From: JAYPUA01 sp038133845
GTDB lineage: Bacteria; SAR324; NAC60-12
Length of the DNA stretch: 26,564 nt
NCBI GenBank assembly: GCA_038133845.1
Contig: JAYPUA010000044.1
Location: 1-26,564, forward strand
Direction of reading: 5' to 3'
Of the stretch, positions 14,900-22,498 are shown one piece after another. Made by a program: the position numbers and the translations under genes. The notes under the pieces were generated by a model. It worked only from the letters and a program-made list of their open reading frames with translations. It was not told the origin of the DNA and made no database searches. Positions within the stretch are counted from its first letter, which is position 1; every line of letters begins with the position of its first letter.

Positions 14900-15352
14900 A
14901 TGCGTCACCGAGCCAGGATTCACGCCGTTCAGGCCCTCTACCAGGCAGAAGTCTGGAAAGGCCGGACTCCGGAGCTGACCGAGCAGTTGCTCACCGAACT
15001 GGAACTGCCGGCCGACACGGCACAGTTCACGCGGGAGTTGACCGCCGGGACCCTGAAATATCGCCGGGACATCGACCGTCTGCTGCGCATGCACCTGGAA
15101 CACTGGAAACTGGAGCGGCTCTCATCGACGACCCGGAACATCCTCCGATTGGCAACGTATGAGTTGTGCTATGGACCTCCGCTACCGCATCACGTGGTCT
15201 TTGACGAGGCGCTGGAGTTGGGGAAGGAGTTTGTGGACGAGCAATTCCACGGCCTGATCAACCGGGTGCTGCAGAAGATCTACGACGCCCTGCAGCTGGA
15301 AAAGGTGGCTCCGGAGGAGGAGCCCTCCCCCCCTGAGGCGGCCTCGGAGTGA
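14900..15352 (+). CDS. nusB: transcription antitermination factor NusB
   Basis: NusB binds boxA RNA with NusE (S10) in rRNA antitermination complexes. The 150-aa, all-helical protein starts RHRARIHAVQALYQAEVW, matching the NusB opening R-x-x-A-x-Q-A-L-Y-Q. It contains RLSSTTRNILRLATYELCYGPPLPHHVVFDEALELGKEF, the usual C-terminal signature with its initiating-helix arginine and the D-E-A-L-E-L-x-K segment. The end, FHGLINRVLQKIYDAL, is also characteristic (FVNGVLDKI in other species). The acidic proline-rich tail (EEEPSPPEAASE) is an extra. It is the last gene of the pyrG operon, three bases after receiver-LpxC. The following IHF-type gene has its own candidate promoter, so the operon probably ends nearby, although no clear terminator hairpin is visible. 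Confidence 0.95.
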   Translation: MRHRARIHAVQALYQAEVWKGRTPELTEQLLTELELPADTAQFTRELTAGTLKYRRDIDRLLRMHLEHWKLERLSSTTRNILRLATYELCYGPPLPHHVVFDEALELGKEFVDEQFHGLINRVLQKIYDALQLEKVAPEEEPSPPEAASE

Positions 15353-15420
15353 GGAGCAGCGCCGTTTTAGGCCCACTTTACAGGATTTGGCGGGAATAGA
15401 CTGATTTCACGAGAAAAAGT

Positions 15421-15448
15421 TTGTAATCGCAGAATCGATCGTTATCAT
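15421..15448 (+). promoter_or_regulatory. sigma70-type promoter of the IHF/HU gene
   Basis: TTGTAA (15421-15426) and TATCAT (15443-15448, five of six consensus) are spaced by 16 bases inside a locally AT-rich patch. Transcription would begin near 15455 and give a leader of about 85 bases. The leader contains a small GGAGC/GCTCC hairpin near 15495 and no strong ribosome binding site before the ATG. Confidence 0.5.
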
Positions 15449-15538
15449 GGAGTGCGCTGAGTCCTTCGGCCCTTGGGGGCACAGGCAGGAGCCTCTCGCT
15501 CCAGACCCCTGATTTACCCAAAAGCAGTAAACCGAACC

Positions 15539-15820
15539 ATGGTCAAAGTTGATATCATTCGTGCAGTGCAGTTCCAGACGGACATCCAGTTTGGAGAAGC
15601 CGAATTGCTGGTGAACATGTTGCTGGATCTGATGAAGCAATCGCTGGAAAATGGCGAGGACGTCCTGGTCACCGGCCTGGGCAAATTCGCCCTGCGCGAC
15701 AAGAAGGAGCGTCCCGGACGTGACCCCAAGTCCAAGAAGAACTACGTCATCTCCGCCCGAAGGATCGTGACCTTCCACCCGTCCAAGGTGTGGCGGGACG
15801 AGTTGAACGAAAAGGGCTGA
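15539..15820 (+). CDS. integration host factor/HU-family DNA-bending protein
   Basis: The 93-aa product is a typical DNABII protein. It has the N-terminal dimerisation helices (MVKVDIIRAVQF...LVNMLLDLMKQSL), the turn DVLVTGLGKFALRDKKERPGRDPKSKK and the C-terminal ISARRIVTFHPS helix. The beta-arm RPGRDPK carries the proline that intercalates between base pairs. GRxP followed by ISARRIVTF is more like IHF alpha than HU, but assignment to IhfA rather than HU is not certain. It bends DNA in nucleoid organisation, recombination and transcription. The ATG at 15539 is chosen over an upstream in-frame extension that would run across the promoter candidate. It converges with the ThDP-enzyme gene, with one base between their stop codons. 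Confidence 0.92.
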   Translation: MVKVDIIRAVQFQTDIQFGEAELLVNMLLDLMKQSLENGEDVLVTGLGKFALRDKKERPGRDPKSKKNYVISARRIVTFHPSKVWRDELNEKG

Positions 15821-15821
15821 C

Positions 15822-17465
15822 TCACACCCCCTTCAGGCTCAGCATCTGCGGAGGCAGGCGCAGCTCAATCAAGGCCGACCCGGCAAAGGACCGGGCCCGA
15901 GCCAAGGCCTCCGGGAACTCTTCCGTTTGAGTCACACACTCCCCTGACATCCCAAAAGACCGCGCAAGCCCGGCAAAGTCCGGGTTCTTCAGGTCGGTCC
16001 CGTGCACGCGGCCCGGGTAGTCGCGCTCCTGGTGAGTGCGGATGGTGCCGTACATGCCGTTGTTGACCACGATCACCAGAATCCGAGCCTCCTCCTGCAC
16101 CGCCGTGCCCAGCTCGCCCAATGCCATCGACAAGCACCCATCTCCAGCCAGACAGACGACCTCACGCTCCGGGCAAGCCAGCTTGGAGGCCACTGCCGCC
16201 GGGAGTCCGTAGCCCATCGCGCCGCTGGTCGGGCCGATCTGCGAGGGGTGCTGATGGAACTCCCAGAACCGGCTCCCCCAGGCCGCATAGTTCCCGGCCC
16301 CATTGGTGAGGATGGTGTCCCGCGGCATCACCTCCCGGAGGTGTTTGAGAACCCAGGCCAGATTGAGGGGGCCTTCCAGCTCCGGGACGCTGCGATGGCG
16401 TTCGTACTCGGCCCGAGCCGCCTGCAGAGCCTGCGTGCGTGCCGGGGTCGAGCTTCCGGCGCGGGCATTCATCGCCTTGAGGAAGGCCTCCGGAGGGACC
16501 GGGATGCCGACCTCGGCGTGGTAGACGGAGTTCAGCTCCTCGGGCCGAGGGTGAATGTGAATCAGCGCCTGCTGCGGGACCGGGACCTCCAGCAGCGTGT
16601 AGCCCTGGGTGGTCATCTCGCCCAGCCGTGCCCCAAGTGCCAGGAGCACATCGGCCTCCCGGACGCGCTCTCGGAGCCTGGGAGACGCGGAGGTCCCAAG
16701 CTCACCCACATAGCACAGGTGGTCGTTGTCGATACGGTCCTGGCAGCGGAAGGAGGCCGCGACCGGGAGGCCCCAGCTTTCGGCAAAGGTCTGCAGCTCC
16801 ATCCGGGTCGCCTCGCTCCAGAGCGAACCTCCCACGATCACCAGCGGACGCTCGGCGTCTCGAAGCCGGCGCTCCACCTCATCCAGATCGCCGGAAGTCG
16901 GGGTGACGGACAGCGGACGCAGCGGAGCGGCATCGCGGGCCACACAGGTCTCGGTAAGCATGTCCTGCGGCAAGGCGAGCACCACGGGCCCCGGACGTCC
17001 GGACAGGGCCACCTGCCAGGCGTGGGCGACCAGTTCCGGAATCCTCCGCGGGTCCTGGATCTCGCAGGTCCACTTGCTGACCTCCTGGAAGAGGTTCAGG
17101 TAGTTCACCTCCTGAAAGGCCTCGCGTCCCAACGCCTCCCGCTGCACCTGTCCCACCAGCAGCAACAGCGGCGTGGAGTCCTGAAACGCCGTGTGCAGCC
17201 CGACACTGGCCTGAGTCGCTCCGGGACCTCGGGTGACCAGGCAGACTCCCGGACGCCCGGTCAGCTTCGCGTACGCCTCGGCCATGTTGGCCGCCCCGGC
17301 CTCATGCCGACAGGTGATCAGACGCAGCCGACTCTGGGAGTCATAGAGCGCATCCAGCACGGCCAGGTAGCTCTCTCCCGGGACCCCGAAGGCCATCTCG
17401 ACTCCGTGGAGCAGGAGTTGATCGACAAGAAGACGGGCGCCGCTGCGCTCAGGAAGAGAGGTCAT
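15822..17465 (-). CDS. thiamine-diphosphate-dependent enzyme, acetolactate synthase large-subunit-like
   Basis: The 547-aa protein has the three-domain ThDP fold of acetohydroxyacid synthase, glyoxylate carboligase and relatives. Residues 1-170 are the Pyr domain, with the cofactor-activating glutamate E55 in CRHEAGAANMAEAYAK and the TRGPGATQ loop. The central Rossmann-like domain follows. The C-terminal PP domain holds the ThDP/Mg motif GDG (441-443) to NN (468-469). The substrate is unclear: there is no adjacent ilvN-type regulatory subunit, so a stand-alone decarboxylase or catabolic synthase is as likely as valine/isoleucine synthesis. ATG 17465 is preferred to an upstream in-frame ATG (17567) because the conserved domain begins right after it. 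Divergent from the clpP-like gene, with about 250 bases between. Confidence 0.9.
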   Translation of the reverse strand: MTSLPERSGARLLVDQLLLHGVEMAFGVPGESYLAVLDALYDSQSRLRLITCRHEAGAANMAEAYAKLTGRPGVCLVTRGPGATQASVGLHTAFQDSTPLLLLVGQVQREALGREAFQEVNYLNLFQEVSKWTCEIQDPRRIPELVAHAWQVALSGRPGPVVLALPQDMLTETCVARDAAPLRPLSVTPTSGDLDEVERRLRDAERPLVIVGGSLWSEATRMELQTFAESWGLPVAASFRCQDRIDNDHLCYVGELGTSASPRLRERVREADVLLALGARLGEMTTQGYTLLEVPVPQQALIHIHPRPEELNSVYHAEVGIPVPPEAFLKAMNARAGSSTPARTQALQAARAEYERHRSVPELEGPLNLAWVLKHLREVMPRDTILTNGAGNYAAWGSRFWEFHQHPSQIGPTSGAMGYGLPAAVASKLACPEREVVCLAGDGCLSMALGELGTAVQEEARILVIVVNNGMYGTIRTHQERDYPGRVHGTDLKNPDFAGLARSFGMSGECVTQTEEFPEALARARSFAGSALIELRLPPQMLSLKGV

Positions 17466-17717
17466 GATGCTGTTTCCGTTCAGGGGTGGAGAGGAGGAGT
17501 CCTCCATGAAAACTGCGGGAACGCGTGACGCGAGCCAGGGGGTCCGCAGCAAAATCGGGATCAGCATATCGACCGGGAGAGAACATCACAAGCGAGACTC
17601 CTCAGCGCCTCGGCCTTGGCGCTCGGAGACAAAAATCTTGCTTTCCCGAAAACCGTCCCCTAATTTGGACTCAATGCCAAAGTTTGATTTACCCCAAATA
17701 ATAATGAGAGAACACTC
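17466..17717. other. divergent intergenic region between ThDP-enzyme and clpP-like genes
   Basis: This 252-base gap must hold promoters for both directions. Its right half (17630-17710) is strikingly AT-rich compared with the surrounding genes. A weak pair TTGCTT (17638) and TAATTT (17661), 17 bases apart, could serve the plus strand. GAGAG at 17706-17710 is a good Shine-Dalgarno for the ATG at 17718. No gene or hairpin terminator is evident. Confidence 0.4.
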
Positions 17718-18308
17718 ATGAGTGAGGAGAAGAAAGAGGAGTCCCCAGAAAATGCGGGGATGGCGAACAAGCTCCTGCAGGCCCGGACCATCATCATCTC
17801 GCAGCAGGTCAACTCGGAGTTGGCCTCGAAGGTGCTCAACCAGCTGATCCTGCTGGAGCAGGAAGACCCGGAGTCTGGAGTGACCGTGTTCATCAACTCT
17901 CCCGGAGGAGAGATCTACTCCGGTTTTGCGATCTTTGACACGCTGCGCTTCATCTCCTGTCCGGTGACAACGATTGTGACCGGCTTTGCCGCAAGCATGG
18001 GGTCGCTGCTGAGCCTCGCGGCAGACAAGGGGCGGCGTTTCGCGATGCCCCAGGCGAAGATCATGATCCACCAGCCACTCCTGATGGGATATCAGGGACG
18101 CGCCACGGACTGTGAGATCCAGGCGCGGGAGATCCTCAAGATGCGCGACCACATCATCAACCTCTACTGCGAGCACACTGGGCGAGGCTACGATGAGATC
18201 AAGAAGGCGATTGATCGCGACAACTGGTTCACCTCCGAGGAGGCGCTGGACTTCGGGCTGCTGGACCAGGTGATCCGGAGCCGCTCCGAGCTGAAGGCGC
18301 TCGACTGA
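17718..18308 (+). CDS. clpP: ClpP-type serine peptidase
   Basis: The 196-aa protein is a ClpP-family peptidase with the full catalytic triad: S93 in GFAASMGS, H118 in KIMIHQPL and D168 in DRDNWFTSEEALDFGLLD. INSPGGEIYSGFAIFDTL and YQGRATDCEIQAREIL are also typical. It probably forms a tetradecameric chamber working with a Clp ATPase, none of which is encoded nearby. The N-terminus is odd. The usual SYDIYSRLL-type axial segment before the first strand is replaced by an acidic-lysine tail (SEEKKEESPENAG) and a short ANKLLQARTIII, so this may be a second, specialised ClpP. It has its own gap upstream and GAGAG as ribosome binding site. The stop overlaps the next start by one base (TGATG), and it leads a tight five-gene run. 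Confidence 0.9.
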   Translation: MSEEKKEESPENAGMANKLLQARTIIISQQVNSELASKVLNQLILLEQEDPESGVTVFINSPGGEIYSGFAIFDTLRFISCPVTTIVTGFAASMGSLLSLAADKGRRFAMPQAKIMIHQPLLMGYQGRATDCEIQAREILKMRDHIINLYCEHTGRGYDEIKKAIDRDNWFTSEEALDFGLLDQVIRSRSELKALD

Positions 18309-19504
18309 TGCCAGAGGTTCTGGTCATCGGAGGAGGCCTGATCGGCGCCGCAGCGGCCAGGCATCTGGCTGTGGCAGGAGCATCGGTGGTGGTCGCCGGA
18401 CCTCCGGAGCCGGAACGCTGGGCCTCGCATGAAGGGGTCTTTGCCAGCCATTACGACGAGGGACGCATCACCCGCAAGCTGGATGCCGACCCGGTCTGGG
18501 CCGAGTTGGCCCGCATCTCCGTCGAACGCTACGCTGTCCTGGAGGAGTCCTCCGGAGTGCGTTTCTTTCAGCCGGGACGCTGCCTGCAGCTGCTCCCGGA
18601 GGGTCCGGGACACGATGCCTCCCGGGAGGCCTTGAAGCAAAGGGCTCGAGACCTTGACCTGAACATTGAGGAACTCTCCGGCAACGCGCTCTCCTCGCGC
18701 TTCCCGGCGCTTCAGACTGCGGGGCACTCTGGACATCTGGAGTCCGGAACCGCCGGCTGGATCAATCCGCGTGCGCTCGTGCGGGCTCAGCGGCGGCTGG
18801 CGGAACGGAGCGGCGTCCGCTGGGTTTCGCAGCCCGTGACAGCGCTGGAGCAAAACTCTGGCAGGTGGCAGGCTCATTGTCCGAATGGCGAGATCCTCGA
18901 AGCCGACGCGGTCCTGCTGAGCGGAGGCGCGTTTGTGAACGAGCTGCTTGACGCCCCCCTCCCGCTGCAGCTGCGGACCCGGATTGTGGTCTTTGCGGAG
19001 CTGGACGCCGAGCGTCTGGAGCGCTTGAGCGACCTGCCGTGCCTGCTGGTCACCCTGGAGCAGCATCCTCGGCTGGAGGACGTCTACCTCTTGCCGCCGA
19101 TCCGCTATCCGGACGGCAAGACCTACGTGAAGATTGGAGGCAGCAACCTGCCATTGCGGACCGCAGCCTCCGTGGACGACCTGAAGCGGTGGTTCCGCCA
19201 AGGAGGCGACCGAGACGACTTTGAGCCGCTGCGGGAGGTGCTGACCGAACTGATTCCGGATCTGAAGGCGGCTCCCCTGCACCATCAGCCCTGTGTGACG
19301 ACCTACACGGCATCAGACCGGCCGCTGATCCTGCCGCTGGATACGGGCCTGTTTGCCGCCACTGGCGGTTGCGGACGCGCCGCAAAATCTTCGGAAGCGC
19401 TGGGAGACCTGGCCGCCCGCATGGTGCTCGGTCAGGCATGGCCCCAATCCTTCATCACCCCGAACCTGTTCACTCTTGAAGCTCAGCAGCAACGTGCTGC
19501 CTGA
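18308..19504 (+). CDS. FAD-dependent oxidoreductase (DAO family)
   Basis: The 398-aa protein begins with an FAD-binding Rossmann motif, VIGGGLIGAAAARHLAVAG (residues about 6-24). It has the architecture of D-amino-acid oxidase, sarcosine oxidase or glycine oxidase-like enzymes. A C-terminal second FAD-contact segment reads CVTTYTASDRPLILPL...GLFAATGGCGRAAKSSEALGDLAARMV. The cysteine just before TTYT lies close to where sarcosine oxidases attach FAD covalently, but the alignment is off by one or two residues, so this is only suggestive. It likely oxidises a secondary amine or amino acid; substrate unknown. The start overlaps the clpP-like stop and topA begins 7 bases after its end, so it is part of the same transcript, although its metabolic link to proteolysis or topology is not obvious. 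Confidence 0.85.
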   Translation: MPEVLVIGGGLIGAAAARHLAVAGASVVVAGPPEPERWASHEGVFASHYDEGRITRKLDADPVWAELARISVERYAVLEESSGVRFFQPGRCLQLLPEGPGHDASREALKQRARDLDLNIEELSGNALSSRFPALQTAGHSGHLESGTAGWINPRALVRAQRRLAERSGVRWVSQPVTALEQNSGRWQAHCPNGEILEADAVLLSGGAFVNELLDAPLPLQLRTRIVVFAELDAERLERLSDLPCLLVTLEQHPRLEDVYLLPPIRYPDGKTYVKIGGSNLPLRTAASVDDLKRWFRQGGDRDDFEPLREVLTELIPDLKAAPLHHQPCVTTYTASDRPLILPLDTGLFAATGGCGRAAKSSEALGDLAARMVLGQAWPQSFITPNLFTLEAQQQRAA

Positions 19505-19510
19505 ATTGTC

Positions 19511-21829
19511 ATGTCCAAACAACTGATCATTGTAGAATCCCCCGCCAAGGCCCGGACCATCAGCAAATTTCTGGGCTCAAACTACGAGGTCTTTGCCTCG
19601 ATGGGACACGTCCGCGACCTGCCCTCGCGCAAGCTCGGGTTTGACCCGGAAACAAACTTCTCGCCCGAGTACGAGGTCTCCAAGGACAAGGAGAAGGTGA
19701 TCAAGGAGATCCGCAAGCAGCTGAAGAAGGACACCGAGGTGCTGCTGGCAACCGACGAAGACCGGGAGGGGGAGTCCATCTCCTGGCACCTGATCCAGGC
19801 GTTGGAACTGGACCAGTCCCGGGTACGGCGCATCGTGTTCCATGAGATCACCAAGTCGGCAATCCTCCGCGCGCTGGAGAGCCCGCGAGAGGTGGATCAG
19901 CGTCTGGTGGATGCGCAGCAGGCGCGGCGGCTGCTGGATCGTGCGGTGGGTTACGAGCTTTCCCCGCTGCTCTGGAAGAAGGTCCGCCCGGGACTTTCTG
20001 CCGGACGGGTGCAGAGTGTCGCGGTGCGCATCGTGGTAGACCGCGAGAAGGAGATCCGCAAGTTTGTCCCGGAGGAGTACTGGAAGATCACCTCGTTCTT
20101 TGACGGCTTCTCTGCGGAGCTGAGCAAGTGGAACGGCAAGACCGCCAAGGTGGGCAACGCAGAGGACGCCCAGACCGTGATCGAGAGCCTGAAGGCCGGG
20201 AGCTTCACGGTGAAGAGCGTGGAAGAGCGTGACTCCTTCCGCAAGCCCTCCGCCCCGTTCACCACCTCGACCCTGCAGCAGGAGGCCTCCACAAGGCTGG
20301 GCTACTCGGTGAAGCGCACGATGACGCTGGCGCAACAGCTGTATGAGGGGAACTTCGAGATCCCGGGCTACAGCGGCGGGCTGATCACCTACATGCGGAC
20401 CGACTCGGTGACCCTGGCCGAGGAGGCGGTCACTCAACTCCGGCAGCTGATCCCCGAGAAGTTTGGCGCAGAGTTCCTGCCCGAGTCTCCAAGGCAGTTC
20501 AGAAACCGCGCAAAGAACGCCCAGGAGGCGCACGAGGCCATCCGCCCCGTGGATCCCAGCCAGACCCCGGAGATGCTGCAGCCACATCTGGGGAACGACC
20601 TGTATCGGCTGTATGAGCTGATCTGGCGCCGGGCCGTGGCCTCTCAGATGGAAGCGGCCCGCTTCGCCCGGACGATCATCCGCATCGAGGCCGGGAGCGG
20701 GCAGGAGTTTCTGCTGGAGGCCAAGGGACAGCGCATCCTCTTCCCCGGCTTCCTCAGCGTGCAGGTCCGTGCGGGAGAAGACGCAGCCGAGGTGCTTGGC
20801 GAGAAGGACGTCACCCTGCCCAAGGTCGAGCAGGGGCAGCGACTCCAGCTCGCAAAGGCTCCGGAGGAGAAGCAGAATCCGCATCCGGAGCAGCTGTTCA
20901 CCAAGCCGCCGGCGCGCTACACCGAGGCGACTCTGGTCAAGAAGCTCGAGTCCGAAGGCATCGGGCGTCCCTCGACCTATGCCCCGACGATCTCCATCAT
21001 CCAGGACCGCAAGTACGTGGAGAAGACGCAGGACGGCAAACTGCGCCCAACCGACATGGGGGAGGTGGTCAACGAGTTCCTGATTCAGCACTTTGCCGAG
21101 ATCGTCAACCTGGGCTTCACGGCCAAGATGGAGCGCAACTTCGACCGCATCGCCCACGGTGAGGAGGACTGGATCGGCACGCTCGGGGAGTTCTACTTCC
21201 CCTTCCATCAACGCGTTGAGGAGAAGGAGCAGTCGGTGACCCGGGCCGAGGCCATGCAGGCTCGGGTCCTCGGGACGGATCCGGACTCCGGCCGGGATGT
21301 CAGCGTGCGCATCGGCAAGTTCGGACCGATGGTGCAGATCGGGACCAAGGATGATGAGGAAAAGCCCCGATTTGCCTCGCTTCCGGAGGGCAAGAGCATG
21401 CAGGAGATCACGCTGGAGGAGGCGCTGGGGTGCTTCGCGCTGCCTCGCGCACTTGGAGAGGACGCCTCAGGGAACGAGATCGTCATTGGCCGCGGACGTT
21501 TTGGTCCGTATGTGAAGTCTGGCAAGGACTACCACTCGCTGCCCAAGGGCGAGGACCCGTTCTCCATCGACCTGGAGCGGGCGCTGGAGCTGGTGCGTGC
21601 CGGAGAGGAGGCCAAGGCGAAGAAGGTCATCCACGACTTCGGCGAGCTGCAGGTGTTGCGTGGGCCCTACGGTCCCTACATCAAGTTCAACAAGAAGAAC
21701 TACAAGATCCCCAAAGGCGTGGAGGCCGAGACGCTGGATGAGCCGATGTGCCGCAAGATCATCGAAGAGGCTCCGCCTCCAGGCACCAAGAAGCGCTTCA
21801 CCCGCAAGCGCGCCGCGAAGGAGAGCTGA
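19511..21829 (+). CDS. topA: DNA topoisomerase I (type IA)
   Basis: Type IA topoisomerase relaxes negative supercoils. The 772-aa protein starts with a Toprim domain: LIIVESPAKARTISKFLG with its glutamate, and the metal-binding ATDEDREGE. The active-site tyrosine is Y294 in GLITYMRTDSVTL. EGIGRPSTYAPTISIIQDRKYV and FLIQHFAEIVNLGFTAKME are also diagnostic. The C-terminus has no CxxC zinc ribbons as in E. coli TopA. Instead it has at least three glycine-rich repeats of the type IGKFGPMVQIG / IGRGRFGPYVKSG / LRGPYGPYIKFN (about 600-740), the TopA C-terminal repeat type, and then a basic tail (KKRFTRKRAAK). It sits 7 bases after the oxidoreductase gene and 3 bases before the MBL-fold gene, so it is transcribed with them. 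Confidence 0.97.
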   Translation: MSKQLIIVESPAKARTISKFLGSNYEVFASMGHVRDLPSRKLGFDPETNFSPEYEVSKDKEKVIKEIRKQLKKDTEVLLATDEDREGESISWHLIQALELDQSRVRRIVFHEITKSAILRALESPREVDQRLVDAQQARRLLDRAVGYELSPLLWKKVRPGLSAGRVQSVAVRIVVDREKEIRKFVPEEYWKITSFFDGFSAELSKWNGKTAKVGNAEDAQTVIESLKAGSFTVKSVEERDSFRKPSAPFTTSTLQQEASTRLGYSVKRTMTLAQQLYEGNFEIPGYSGGLITYMRTDSVTLAEEAVTQLRQLIPEKFGAEFLPESPRQFRNRAKNAQEAHEAIRPVDPSQTPEMLQPHLGNDLYRLYELIWRRAVASQMEAARFARTIIRIEAGSGQEFLLEAKGQRILFPGFLSVQVRAGEDAAEVLGEKDVTLPKVEQGQRLQLAKAPEEKQNPHPEQLFTKPPARYTEATLVKKLESEGIGRPSTYAPTISIIQDRKYVEKTQDGKLRPTDMGEVVNEFLIQHFAEIVNLGFTAKMERNFDRIAHGEEDWIGTLGEFYFPFHQRVEEKEQSVTRAEAMQARVLGTDPDSGRDVSVRIGKFGPMVQIGTKDDEEKPRFASLPEGKSMQEITLEEALGCFALPRALGEDASGNEIVIGRGRFGPYVKSGKDYHSLPKGEDPFSIDLERALELVRAGEEAKAKKVIHDFGELQVLRGPYGPYIKFNKKNYKIPKGVEAETLDEPMCRKIIEEAPPPGTKKRFTRKRAAKES

Positions 21830-21832
21830 GAG

Positions 21833-22498
21833 ATGTCCGAACCCATCGCTGTGGAAAACCGTCCCCCGCTGATCATCGAGACCTTCCCGGTCGGACCGCT
21901 GCAGTGCAACTGCACGATCCTGGGGGATCCGGTGACTCGCGAGGCGCTGGTGGTCGATCCTGGAGGAGACCCGGAGCAGATCCTGGAGCGGCTGAGGCGT
22001 CATGACCTGCAGGTGACGCGGATCCTGCACACGCACGCGCACCTGGACCACTTCCTGGCCTCGGGGAAGATGAAGGAGGCGACCGGTGCCCAACTGGCGC
22101 TGCATCCGGACGATCGTCCGCTGTGGGAGCACCTGGAAGAGCAGTGCCGCCTGTTCGGTGTCCCCTACGAGCCCGTGCCGGATCCGGATCAGGAGCTGGA
22201 GCATGAGGAGGAGCTGGAGCTGGCCCACTGCCGAGGTCAGGCGCTGCACACGCCCGGACACACCCCGGGCTCGATGTGCTTCCACTTCGAGAGCGAGCAG
22301 TTCCTGATCGCCGGAGACACCCTCTTTCAGGGCTCAATCGGACGGACCGACCTCTGGGGGGGAGACTACCCGACCATCGAGCGCTCCATCCGCGGACGCC
22401 TCTACACGTTGGACGAGGCGACCCGGGTGGTCACCGGACACGGCGCACCCACCACCATCGGTCAGGAAATGCGCTACAATGCCTTCATCCGCGCCTGA
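21833..22498 (+). CDS. metallo-beta-lactamase-fold hydrolase (glyoxalase II-like)
   Basis: The 221-aa protein has the complete binuclear metal site of MBL-fold hydrolases: HTHAHLDH at residues 66-73, the histidine in HTPGHTPGS, the bridging aspartate in IAGDTLF and a C-terminal histidine in VTGHGAPT. The layout with FPVGPLQCNCTILGD at the start and GRTDLWGGD after the aspartate is that of the hydroxyacylglutathione hydrolase (YcbL-like) group, which lacks the extra C-terminal glutathione-binding domain of GloB. It probably hydrolyses a thioester such as S-lactoylglutathione, though the substrate is not fixed by sequence. It starts three bases after topA, and its last 20 bases overlap the start of the protease gene. 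Confidence 0.9.
   Translation: MSEPIAVENRPPLIIETFPVGPLQCNCTILGDPVTREALVVDPGGDPEQILERLRRHDLQVTRILHTHAHLDHFLASGKMKEATGAQLALHPDDRPLWEHLEEQCRLFGVPYEPVPDPDQELEHEEELELAHCRGQALHTPGHTPGSMCFHFESEQFLIAGDTLFQGSIGRTDLWGGDYPTIERSIRGRLYTLDEATRVVTGHGAPTTIGQEMRYNAFIRA

Noticed and set aside
13571..15103. 510-codon open frame antisense to receiver-lpxC and nusB
   Set aside because: It covers two firmly identified genes, and its product is low-complexity shadow sequence.
16002..17528. 508-codon plus-strand frame over the ThDP-enzyme gene
   Set aside because: The minus-strand frame has complete ThDP motifs; this is its mirror.
19577..21211. 544-codon minus-strand frame over topA
   Set aside because: Antisense shadow of an unmistakable topA.
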